A stretch of DNA of 64,000 bases from Entomortierella parvispora (taxonomy: Eukaryota; Mortierellomycota; Mortierellomycetes; Mortierellales; Mortierellaceae), in contig OY752145.1 in NCBI GenBank assembly GCA_963573315.1, positions 620,001-684,000 of the forward strand, in the 5' to 3' direction. The number at the start of each line of letters is the position of its first letter. The first letter of the stretch is position 1. The notes under the pieces were generated by a model. It was not told the DNA's origin. It searched no databases and was given only the letters and a program-made list of their open reading frames with translations. Shown one piece after another: positions 12,188-20,326 of this stretch. The position numbers were made by a program, and so were the translations under genes.

Positions 12188-13432
12188 TCACTGGTTCTTT
12201 TTTGGCAGGCCAGATTTTTCCAACTGTGTGCTTGCGCGTGTAACAAAGAAAAAGTATTTGGCCAAAGTGAATAATTGAACAAGGCCAAGTGAGAGAAACC
12301 GACTCTCTGCTTCCTTAGCGTCTTTCTCCTTGAACTCTTCGGCTATCCACCATGCAGGCTGAGGTTGCAACGTGCCTTTCCTCTTGCCTGAGGCCCTCAT
12401 TCCAAGCAGTCCACCAACCATCACCGCCCTGTACTACACGTCGTCTTTATCTTTCAATCCCGCAGCAACTTCAGCATAGATCGAGGGGATTTTGTTGGGG
12501 TTCAATCGATGATACTGCACGTCCTCTAACAACTGCCGACAGTCGCGGAAGGCGTCGATCTGACAAATAAGAGGTTCTCCATTCGCGCCAAAGAAACAAA
12601 ATGCTATGATCCATCCAGTAAGGTAACTAGGGCGACATCCGATCCGTATCACGCTTGCGATTCTCTGCCAAAACAATTTGGTCTTAAAGTCTTCGGGCTG
12701 ATTGAAGGTAGTGACGAATCCTGTGAGGACTGGCTTGAGCAGACTGTGCCACCGAGTTGCTTCCTCGCCGTACTCTTTGATTTTTTCAATCTTTTCCAAT
12801 AGCTTTTCCCAGTCCTCCTTCTCCCCTAGTAGAGTAACTGCAGGGAGGCCACGATTCTTTGAACGACGATAGGAGAAAACCCTCTGTTTGGTCGACAACG
12901 TGATGATACTTGAGATGATCAAGTCGTTTGGAGTAGTGGTGGTGAACTTGGATATGATCCACTCTCGAAGACCGGGATCTATCACATTCTCCTGGATCAG
13001 CCCTTCCATTTGTCTAGTCATGTCCCCAAAGTCGTCTTTTGCGCCTATTGAGGTGACTGTAAGCTCAAATTTGTCTTCAAGAGCAACAATGAGATGTCCA
13101 AGTTGCTCTGCATTGGCCTTTACATATAGGCTGAACTGGGCAAGGATGGCAATCCAGACATCGTCCGGACGGATCACAAGGTGATGATGGTCGTCGAACG
13201 CGAAAATAGCCGTGTCTACAAAACCGTTGTAGTTCTCTGCTTGCAGGATAAGGTCACGTTTGGATGAGTCCTGCGGGGGCATTGGGAAGGAGGCTTGCAA
13301 GACTTTGCCGTTGAACTTCTTTCGGATAATCTCAAAGGGCTTCTTCTCGTAAAAGGCAGCCCTCTTTACGATTTCTTTTCGAGAGTAGGAGGGGCGTACT
13401 GGTCTATCACAGGGGTAAACGGTGATGGGCAT
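12188..13432 (-). pseudogene. DUF4419 paralogue 1, broken by an in-frame TAG
   Basis: This is the most 3' member of a five-copy tandem family on this strand. The start at 13432 (MPITVYPC) lines up with the start of copies 2 and 5. The family signatures are present: YNGFVDTAIFAF, HHHLVIRPDDVW, LREWIISKFTTTTPNDLIIS, LPAVTLLGEKEDWEKLLEKI and YLTGWIIAFCFFG. The frame stops at a TAG (12434-12436) where the other copies continue. The missing end, VMVGGLLGMRASG then PQPAWWIAEE, follows directly in the same frame down to about 12313. The family's normal stop after WWIAEE has also been lost, so the frame then runs 30 or so unrelated residues to 12188. The parts between signatures differ more from copies 2-5 than those copies differ from each other. 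It is probably a decaying gene; a truncated but functional protein of 332 residues cannot be excluded. Confidence 0.75.
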
Positions 13433-13687
13433 GGTGATGGAAATTGGGAGCAACCAACAACGAGAAGTCGAGAAGGGTGGGGAAGAGAAATGAAAGGGAG
13501 GAAAGAGGATGGGATGGGCCGTCACTTCTTCCGTGCCTGTGGCTCAAATTTACAAACCAAGCAGCGGCGCTTGTCCTTTTGATCGAGGCAGTGCAAGTCT
13601 TGTTGACAGCGCCCTGATTGTCTGTTTTATTTCTCAGTGTGGACGTTCTCGCGCTATCTGCTTACCGAACGATACAGACTTGGAGAA

Positions 13688-14824
13688 TCAGAGCTCCTTG
13701 CCATTCTCCGTCCTAATATCGTCGGCGATCCACCATGCGGATTGCGGTTGTACAGTGTTCTTTTTTGTTCCCGATACCCTCATCCCCAGCAGCCCGGCAA
13801 TCATCACCGTGTGGAAAATCTCACCATTGTCATCCAGCAACACCGGTACCTCGGCAAAGGCTGAAGGTATGTCGTTGGTGTCTACTCTATGGAAGGTAGC
13901 GCCGCTCAAGGTAAGTGCGTTGACTCCAGGAGATGAGGGAGGGTTGTAAAGGGACTTTCCGTCATTGTCGAAAAAGCAGAAAGCTGTGATCCATCCAGAA
14001 AGATAGCTGGGACCACTACCACCACTTTTGACGTGTGCAATCTTTTGCCAAAAGTCCTTTGTGCTGCTTGCCTCGGGGTGATTGAAGGTGTTGACGAATC
14101 CTGTGAGGACCGGTTTGAGAAGACTATACCACTGAGTAGTCTCTTCGCCATACTCTTTCAGCTTCTCGATCTTCTCCAGCATCTTTTCCCAGTCATTCCT
14201 CTCTCCGAGCAGTGTGACTGAAGGGATACCACACCGAAGGACGATTCGATATTTGAAATACTTCTTGAGAGTGGACATCATAATGACACTCGAGATGATC
14301 AAATCATTCTCGGTCGTGGTCGTGAACTCGGGCATGATCCACTCTCGAAGACTGGGATCAACGACATTCTCCTGGATGAGCTCTCCCATTTGCTTGGCCA
14401 AGTTTCCAAGGTCGACTGTATAACGAGTACCAGCCGCTATGATTGTCAGTTCTTTTTTGCCCTCGTGGGCAACAAAGAGATGCCGAAGCTTCTCCGCGTT
14501 GGCGTTGACAAAAAAGTTGAACTGCGATAGGATCGCCATCCAGACATCATCCGGACGGATCACGAGGTGATGGTGGTCACTGTACGCTCTCACAGCAGTG
14601 TCCACGAATCCATTGTAATTCCTTGTCCCCACAATGATATCTTTGACGGAGCAATTCTTGGCTGGCATGGAGAACGAAGCCTGGAAGACCTCGCCGTTCT
14701 CCTTGAACCTGTCTCGGACAATTGCAAACGGATCTTTTGCCAAGGAATCAGCTGTCCTGGCTAATTCATATTGGGTGTCGACGGTTGCTGCTGTCTTGCT
14801 GCTGGGGTGAACGGTGATAGGCAT
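13688..14824 (-). CDS. DUF4419 domain protein, paralogue 2
   Basis: This is a single-exon gene. The chosen start (14824, MPITVHPSS) gives 378 residues; an upstream ATG at 14881 would add a Ser/Thr-rich 19-residue leader. The whole protein is one DUF4419 domain, a family of unknown biochemical function found in fungi and some other organisms. Signatures in order: YNGFVDTAVRAY, HHHLVIRPDDVWMAILSQF, NANAEKLRHLFVAHEGKKEL, LREWIMPEFTTTTENDLIIS, TLLGERNDWEKMLEKIEKL, FWQKIAH, PSYLSGWITAFCFFDNDG and AWWIADDIRTE at the end. No signal peptide or membrane segment is visible in the core, so a soluble intracellular protein is likely. It differs from copies 3-5 mainly in the Gly-Ser loop before PSYLSGW and in the extreme C-terminus. 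Confidence 0.82.
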   Translation of the reverse strand: MPITVHPSSKTAATVDTQYELARTADSLAKDPFAIVRDRFKENGEVFQASFSMPAKNCSVKDIIVGTRNYNGFVDTAVRAYSDHHHLVIRPDDVWMAILSQFNFFVNANAEKLRHLFVAHEGKKELTIIAAGTRYTVDLGNLAKQMGELIQENVVDPSLREWIMPEFTTTTENDLIISSVIMMSTLKKYFKYRIVLRCGIPSVTLLGERNDWEKMLEKIEKLKEYGEETTQWYSLLKPVLTGFVNTFNHPEASSTKDFWQKIAHVKSGGSGPSYLSGWITAFCFFDNDGKSLYNPPSSPGVNALTLSGATFHRVDTNDIPSAFAEVPVLLDDNGEIFHTVMIAGLLGMRVSGTKKNTVQPQSAWWIADDIRTENGKEL

Positions 14825-15146
14825 GGTGGTTGTGGTGATGGTTGTAATGGCAGTAGTGGGTGATGAGGGAGTCGAGAGCAAAAGAGGGAGAAAGAAGAAA
14901 GGGGGATCAAATGTGAGAAGATTTGGTTTTTATTGGTAAAACCTCACTGCCACACAAAAGTCTGGACTGTAAATTCAGGCTCAGCCTCCAAGCAACTACG
15001 TTAATTGCATCCATCGCTGCTTGCCCCAGCGTTGCAGTGCACCACCGACGCGTCGGCGGCGCGTGATTCTCTCATGGCACGCCAGAGCCTGGCAGTTACG
15101 TGGGCAGACCACCAAACTTGCTTTATTGGGTCATCAAGAAAGATAT
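14825..15146. other. Spacer between DUF4419 copies 2 and 3
   Basis: It carries the copy 2 promoter and copy 3 3' end. A GC-rich patch (accaccgacgcgtcggcggcgcg) lies around 15043-15064 with a short palindrome CGACGCGTCG. No gene is visible. Confidence 0.5.
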
Positions 15147-16295
15147 CTACCCTTCTCTATCGTCATCCTTTTCAGTCCTGATCTCTTCAGCAATCCACCA
15201 TGCCGGCTGAGCCTGCACTGTGCCATTATCAGCTCCGGAAACCCTCGTGCCAAGAAGTCCAGCAATCATCACCGTCTTTACTTTTACGCCATTGTCATCC
15301 AGTAACACTGGTACCTCCGCGAAGGCGGAGGGAATATCATGAGTGTCCACTTGATGGAAAGTAACATCGTCGAGCGTGAGTCCAACGTTGTCATCATCCG
15401 AAGGAAGGTAATAAAGAGGCTGCCCATCGTTGTCAAAAAAACAGAATGCCGTGATCCAACCAGAAATGTAACTGGGGCCGCTGCCACCTCCTCGGTAGTG
15501 AGCAATCTTTTGCCAAAAGTCCTTGGTAGAATCTGCCTCGGGATGATCAAAGGTGTTGACGAACCCTGTGAGAACTGGCTTCAGAAGACCTCTCCACCGC
15601 GTGGTTTGCTCTCCATACTCACTGAGCTTCTCAACCTTGTCCAACATCTTCTCCCAGTCCTCCTTCTCTCCGAGCAATGTGACCGCTGGAAGGCCGCACA
15701 AAAATGAGACACGGTAGCTGAAATACTTTTTGAGAGTGGACATCATGATGACGCTTGAGATAATCACATCGTTCTCTGTCGTGGTCGTGAACTCGGGCAA
15801 GATCCACTCCCGAAGACTAGGGTTAACGACATTCTGTTGGATGAGCTCTCCCATCTGTATGGTCAAGTTTCCAAAGTCGGCTGTGTATCGAGTGCCAGGC
15901 GCCATGATCTCCAGTTCCTTTTGACCCTTGTGGGAAACAAAGAGATGTCGGAACTGCTCCGCATTCGCGTTTACCACCAGGTTGAACTGAGAAAGGATTG
16001 TCATCCAAATGTCATCTGGACGAATCACGAGATGATGGTGCTTGTTGTACGCAGAGATAGCAGTGTCCACGAAACCATTGTAGTTTTGTGCTTGGATAAT
16101 GAGGTCGTCGTCAGAGTTGTCCTTGGATGGCAATAGAAACGAGGACTGAAATACCTCGCCGTTCGTCTTGAATCGTTCCCGGGCAATCTCGAATGGGTTT
16201 TTTGTTAAAAACGCGGCCGACCATGATGGATTATAGTCAGGGTTGAGGTTGACGGCGGTAACAGCGTTGCTGCTGGGGTAAATGGTGATAGGCAT
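15147..16295 (-). CDS. DUF4419 domain protein, paralogue 3
   Basis: This is a single-exon gene. The start at 16295 (MPITIYPSS) matches copies 2 and 5 and gives 382 residues; an upstream in-frame ATG at 16379 would add a basic, hydrophobic leader. The same DUF4419 order is seen: YNGFVDTAISAYNKHHHL, IRPDDIWMTILSQFNLVVNA, LREWILPEFTTTTENDVIIS, LPAVTLLGEKEDWEKMLDKV, FDHPEADSTKDFWQKIAHY, YISGWITAFCFFDNDGQPLY and AWWIAEEIRTEKDD. No function is known for the family. Intact reading frame and conservation of the core argue that it is still selected. Confidence 0.82.
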   Translation of the reverse strand: MPITIYPSSNAVTAVNLNPDYNPSWSAAFLTKNPFEIARERFKTNGEVFQSSFLLPSKDNSDDDLIIQAQNYNGFVDTAISAYNKHHHLVIRPDDIWMTILSQFNLVVNANAEQFRHLFVSHKGQKELEIMAPGTRYTADFGNLTIQMGELIQQNVVNPSLREWILPEFTTTTENDVIISSVIMMSTLKKYFSYRVSFLCGLPAVTLLGEKEDWEKMLDKVEKLSEYGEQTTRWRGLLKPVLTGFVNTFDHPEADSTKDFWQKIAHYRGGGSGPSYISGWITAFCFFDNDGQPLYYLPSDDDNVGLTLDDVTFHQVDTHDIPSAFAEVPVLLDDNGVKVKTVMIAGLLGTRVSGADNGTVQAQPAWWIAEEIRTEKDDDREG

Positions 16296-16667
16296 CTCGT
16301 TGACCTGTGTGCACGAAAGAGGCAAGGAGGAAAACGGTCTTTTTAAGAGTTTGCGAAAGAATGTCGAAAGTGTGCTCACTCACACCTCTTTCTCCGCAGC
16401 TTGCGGCGCCTTCCGAGAAGGTAGTGTGATAATTCAACACGTGGCAGTCGAAAACACCACAGTCTGTGCCCTCAACAGAACAATCCGAAGACATTAGCTT
16501 TGAGACCATTCTCTAAAACATCGTGGCGCCATTGAGAGAACCTGTTCTCTCTGTCAGAGACAACATACATTGTTTACTTTATGAAGCTCCGTTATCAGAA
16601 CCAAACAGAACGCGACTGTGAGGGCCGTACCTTTATTCTGAAAATTGATCTACAATGAGAACAAAGA
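16296..16667. other. Spacer between DUF4419 copies 3 and 4
   Basis: It should hold the copy 3 promoter. I see no gene, repeat or RNA. A short perfect inverted repeat, GAGAAC...GTTCTC, is visible around 16537-16550 (gagaacctgttctc). Confidence 0.5.
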
Positions 16668-17891
16668 TTACTTTTCTTTATCATCTGTTTCTGTCCTGAT
16701 CTCCTCGGCGATCCACCATGCCGGTTGAGCCTGCACTGTGCCTTTGTTAACTCCAGAAACTCTCATGCCAAGCAGCCCGGCAATCATGACCGTCTTGACC
16801 TGCACGCCATTGTCATCCAGTGTCACCGCTACTTCTGCAAAGGCTGGAGGGATATCATTGGTATCCACATGATGGAATGCGGCACCATGTAATGTCAGGA
16901 CCTCACCATTACGGTCCGAGGGCGGATAGTAAAGAGATTCGCCTTCCTTGTTGAAGAAGCAAAAGGCTGTGATCCAACCAGAAAGGTACCATGGACCACT
17001 GCCGTTATTTCGATAGTCTGCAATCTTTTGCCAAAAGTCCTTGGTACTGTCCGCCTCAGGATGGTCAAAAGTGTTGACGAGTTCAGAGAGAACAGCCTTG
17101 AGGAGACTGCACCATTGAGAAGACTCCTCGCCATATTCCTTGAGCTTTTCGATCTTTCCCAGTATCTTTTCCCAGTCTTCCTTTTCGCCGAGCAATGTGA
17201 CCGCAGGGAGACCACACATTTTCATGAAACGGTAGCTGTAGTACTTTTTCAGGGTCGACATCATGATAACACTTGAGATAATGACATCGCTCTGGGTTGT
17301 AGTTGTGAACTCTGGAATGATCCACTCTCGTAGACTTGGGTCGACCACGTCCTTCTGGATGAGCTCCACCATCTGCGTGGCCATGTTTCCAAAGTTTGGT
17401 GTGTAACGGGTACCAGCCGCCAGGATCGTCAACTCCTTTTTACCCTCATGAGCAACAAAGAGATGTCGAAGCTCTTCCGCGTTGGCATTCACAAAGAGGT
17501 TGAACTGGGCAATGATTGCAATCCAGACATCGTCTGGACGGATCATAAGGTGATGGTGCTCATCGTACGCACTCAGAGCCGTATCCACGAACCCGTTTTG
17601 GTTGTCTACTGACACGATAAAGTCGTCGTCAGAACTGTCCTTGGATGGCATGGAGAAAGAGGACTGGAAAACCTCTCCATTCTCTTTGAATATTCGTCCA
17701 ACAATCTCGAACGGGTTTTTTGTCAAGAAATCGGCCGACAAGGGAGGGTTCCATTTAGGGTCAGTCTTGACAGTCTCAACGGCATTTTCGCTGGGGTAGA
17801 TGGTGATAGGAATGGTGATGAGTGAGCGAATAATCGAAGAAGAGAACGATGCCTCTTTTAAGTGTTCGTGTATTCGAGGAAAAGATAACAC
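16668..17891 (-). CDS. DUF4419 domain protein, paralogue 4
   Basis: This is a single exon of 407 residues from the ATG at 17891. The methionine used as start in copies 1, 2, 3 and 5 is isoleucine here (ITIPITIYPS), so translation must begin at the upstream ATG or at a non-AUG codon. The upstream ATG adds about 28 residues (MLSFPRIHEHLKEASFSSSI...). The DUF4419 core is intact: NGFVDTALSAYDEHHHLMIR, PDDVWIAIIAQFNLFVNANA, LREWIIPEFTTTTQSDVIIS, LPAVTLLGEKEDWEKILGKI, YLSGWITAFCFFNKEG, AWWIAEEIRTETDD. Function unknown. Confidence 0.8.
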   Translation of the reverse strand: MLSFPRIHEHLKEASFSSSIIRSLITIPITIYPSENAVETVKTDPKWNPPLSADFLTKNPFEIVGRIFKENGEVFQSSFSMPSKDSSDDDFIVSVDNQNGFVDTALSAYDEHHHLMIRPDDVWIAIIAQFNLFVNANAEELRHLFVAHEGKKELTILAAGTRYTPNFGNMATQMVELIQKDVVDPSLREWIIPEFTTTTQSDVIISSVIMMSTLKKYYSYRFMKMCGLPAVTLLGEKEDWEKILGKIEKLKEYGEESSQWCSLLKAVLSELVNTFDHPEADSTKDFWQKIADYRNNGSGPWYLSGWITAFCFFNKEGESLYYPPSDRNGEVLTLHGAAFHHVDTNDIPPAFAEVAVTLDDNGVQVKTVMIAGLLGMRVSGVNKGTVQAQPAWWIAEEIRTETDDKEK

Positions 17892-18330
17892 TGCAAGGTC
17901 CTACCGCAGTACGGTTATAGCAAAAAGGCGACCTATGATTCTCAACGAATGGAAAGTTTTTCTTGATGTGCCGCAGTTTGCGCGCGCCCTCTTGCACCTA
18001 CGCGCCGCCTCAGTACGCGCACGCGTGTGTAAATAAACGTACACAGAATCACAGCATCCTGCTTCCGAGCGCCCACAGTAGGACAGTCTAGAAACAACGC
18101 CTGCGATGACATGACCTTTGCTCAAACGTCATTGTTAAAAAGTTGGCACCGCTTCGCCAAAGCACTACAGCCAGTAAACAGGAAAGTGAGGCGGTAATAA
18201 AAATAGGCGTCGGGCTTGAACCCCTTCTTCCTGAGTGAAACTCATATTTATTGTGGAGTAGACAGAGAAGACCGAGTAGTTGACCCCATGTGCCAGTCGA
18301 AAAAGAAATGATACGGTATTCAGAGTCAGG
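17892..18330. other. Spacer between DUF4419 copies 4 and 5
   Basis: The spacer holds the copy 4 promoter and the 3' flank of copy 5. CG-rich dinucleotide steps (gcgcgcgccc, acgcgcacgcgtgtg) occur at about 17978-18028, including an ACGCGT-like palindrome. No gene is seen. Confidence 0.5.
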
Positions 18331-19461
18331 CTATGTCTCCTTATCCTCCCCCTCTTTGCTGACCTCTTCGGCGATCCACCATGCAGGCTGAGGTTGCACC
18401 GTTCCTTTGTTTGCTCCAGACACTCTCATTCCAAGCAAGCCAGCAATCATGACCGTCTTGAACTCTACACCGTTGTCATTCAATGACACTGGTACTTGGG
18501 CGTAAGACGATGGAACGTCCTGGGTATCTACCTGATGGAATGTGACGCCGTTCAACGTCAGCAAATGGCCTTTGCTGCCGGAACCGAAAGGCTTGCCGTC
18601 CGTATCGAAGAAGCAGAATGCCGTAATCCATCCAGAAAGGTAACTGGGACCACTGCCGCCATGTCGATGGTCTGCAATCTTTTGCCAAAAGTCTTTAGTA
18701 CTGTCCGCCTCTGGATGTTTGAACGTGTTGACAAACTCGGTGAGGACCGATTTGAGAAGAGAATACCAGCGAGAGGTCTGTGGTCCATATTCTTTGAGCT
18801 TCTCAATCCTCTCCAGCATCTTTTCCCAATCTTCCTGCTCTCCGAGTAACGTGACGGCGGGAAGACCACACATACACATGAAGCGGTAACTAAAATACTT
18901 TTGGAGGGTCGACATCATGATGACGCTTGAGATAATCACATCGTTCGGAGTTGTCGTGGTGAATTCGGGCATGATCCACTCTCTAAGACTGGGATCAACG
19001 ACATTCTCCTGGATGAGCTCTCCCATTTGCTTGGCCATGTTTCCAAAATCGACCGTGTATCGTGTGCCGGATGCTTTGATCGTCAGTTCCTTTTGACCCT
19101 TGTGGGCAACAAACAAGTGTCGAAGCTCCTCCGCGTTGGCATTGACAAAAAAGTTGAACTGAGTCAGGATTGTCATCCAGATATCGTCCGGACGGATCAC
19201 GAGGTGATGGTGCTGGTTATACGCACGCACGGCCGTGTCCACGAACCCATTGAAGTTTCCTGTCGCCATAATGCTGTCAGTCTCAGAGCAGTCCTTGGAT
19301 GGCAGTGGGAACGACGATTGAAAGACTTCGCCGTTCTTTGGAAAGTTTTGACGGACAATCTCGAATGGGTTCTTGGCATAGAACTCGGCCGGCTGCAACG
19401 GGTCATACTGGCTATTGACAGCTGCGACAGTGTTTTTGCAAGGGTAGGTGGTGACGGGCAT
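18331..19461 (-). CDS. DUF4419 domain protein, paralogue 5
   Basis: This is a single exon of 376 residues from the only usable ATG, 19461 (MPVTTYPCKN), which supports choosing the same position in copies 2 and 3. It is the most 5' copy of the array. Signatures: FNGFVDTAVRAYNQHHHL, IRPDDIWMTILTQFNFFVNA, LREWIMPEFTTTTPNDVIIS, LPAVTLLGEQEDWEKMLERI, FKHPEADSTKDFWQKIAD, YLSGWITAFCFFDTDGKP, AWWIAEEVSKEGED. The family has no established function, and the genes flanking the array (WDR59, ACC1) do not suggest one. Confidence 0.82.
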   Translation of the reverse strand: MPVTTYPCKNTVAAVNSQYDPLQPAEFYAKNPFEIVRQNFPKNGEVFQSSFPLPSKDCSETDSIMATGNFNGFVDTAVRAYNQHHHLVIRPDDIWMTILTQFNFFVNANAEELRHLFVAHKGQKELTIKASGTRYTVDFGNMAKQMGELIQENVVDPSLREWIMPEFTTTTPNDVIISSVIMMSTLQKYFSYRFMCMCGLPAVTLLGEQEDWEKMLERIEKLKEYGPQTSRWYSLLKSVLTEFVNTFKHPEADSTKDFWQKIADHRHGGSGPSYLSGWITAFCFFDTDGKPFGSGSKGHLLTLNGVTFHQVDTQDVPSSYAQVPVSLNDNGVEFKTVMIAGLLGMRVSGANKGTVQPQPAWWIAEEVSKEGEDKET

Positions 19462-20326
19462 GACGGTGAAGAGTGATTGAAAGAACTAGAAAAGAGAGAG
19501 AGAGAGAGAAAAAAAACAAGGAGACCGTGGGTATTTATTATTTTTTGGATTATCTACTGCGCCGGTTACTGCCTCTCCTTGACGGTCGAAGTTTGTTGTA
19601 AACACGCTCTGCAAAAATCACGCAAACCCAGTAAACAAAAGGTTACGTGGCGAAGCATGGCCTCATGGCACAATATCGTATCTGTCATGGGTGAGCGTTG
19701 CATCAACTCCACAGTTCAGCCCAGTGTCCCGCTGTCTCCTCTGCCGCCGCTTTCTGGTGCAAACAATGGCTCTTCCAAACACTATTCCTTCCTGCAGATA
19801 GCACTGGCAAGACGCGTCCAAGCGAGAAGATCTTATCTCAAAGAATTCCCTCCTGATTCGAGACGCAGTTCCCCCCTTCTCTCATTCAATTCATCGCGTA
19901 CCAGTGTTCAAAATGGGTGTTGAAGATCATCATGACCTTGAACTATCATTTCTTGAAGGAGAGGAAAGAGTGAGAGAGAAGCAAGCCAAAGAGGAACGAG
20001 AGCACAGTCCACATTGAAATGACACCGTCACCAAAGAAAGCAATTACAACAATCGATGGGGCATTCGTCCGTCATCCCACAAGACAGACCTTTGTATATT
20101 TTAGGCACTTTTATTATGATAATTTTACAATGTTCCCGATCTTGGACAAGAAAAAGGTTGTTCCCTTATTTCCCCTTCAACCTGTCTTCCGAGAAGGTCC
20201 ATATTTGGTGGTAGTGGTAGTGGTGTTGGTGTGTGTGTTTGTGCAGTTGATGTTGGTAACAAAAAGATTGAGAATAGAAAAGGAAAAAAAGAAGACTGGC
20301 AAAAACAAAAACGAAAACTGACAATT
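19462..20326. other. Intergenic: DUF4419 copy 5 promoter and ACC1 3' UTR
   Basis: No gene is supported in these 865 bp. A short AG microsatellite lies at 19494-19509. The AT-rich end (20090-20135) is probably the ACC1 3' UTR. Confidence 0.55.

Noticed and set aside
18200-18230. tRNA T-arm-like GGTTCAAGCCC on the minus strand
   Set aside because: Only three base pairs of T stem are possible and no anticodon or acceptor arm can be drawn.
12000-19500. DUF4419 array as part of a mobile element
   Set aside because: No transposase, integrase or flanking repeats were found; plain tandem duplication explains it.
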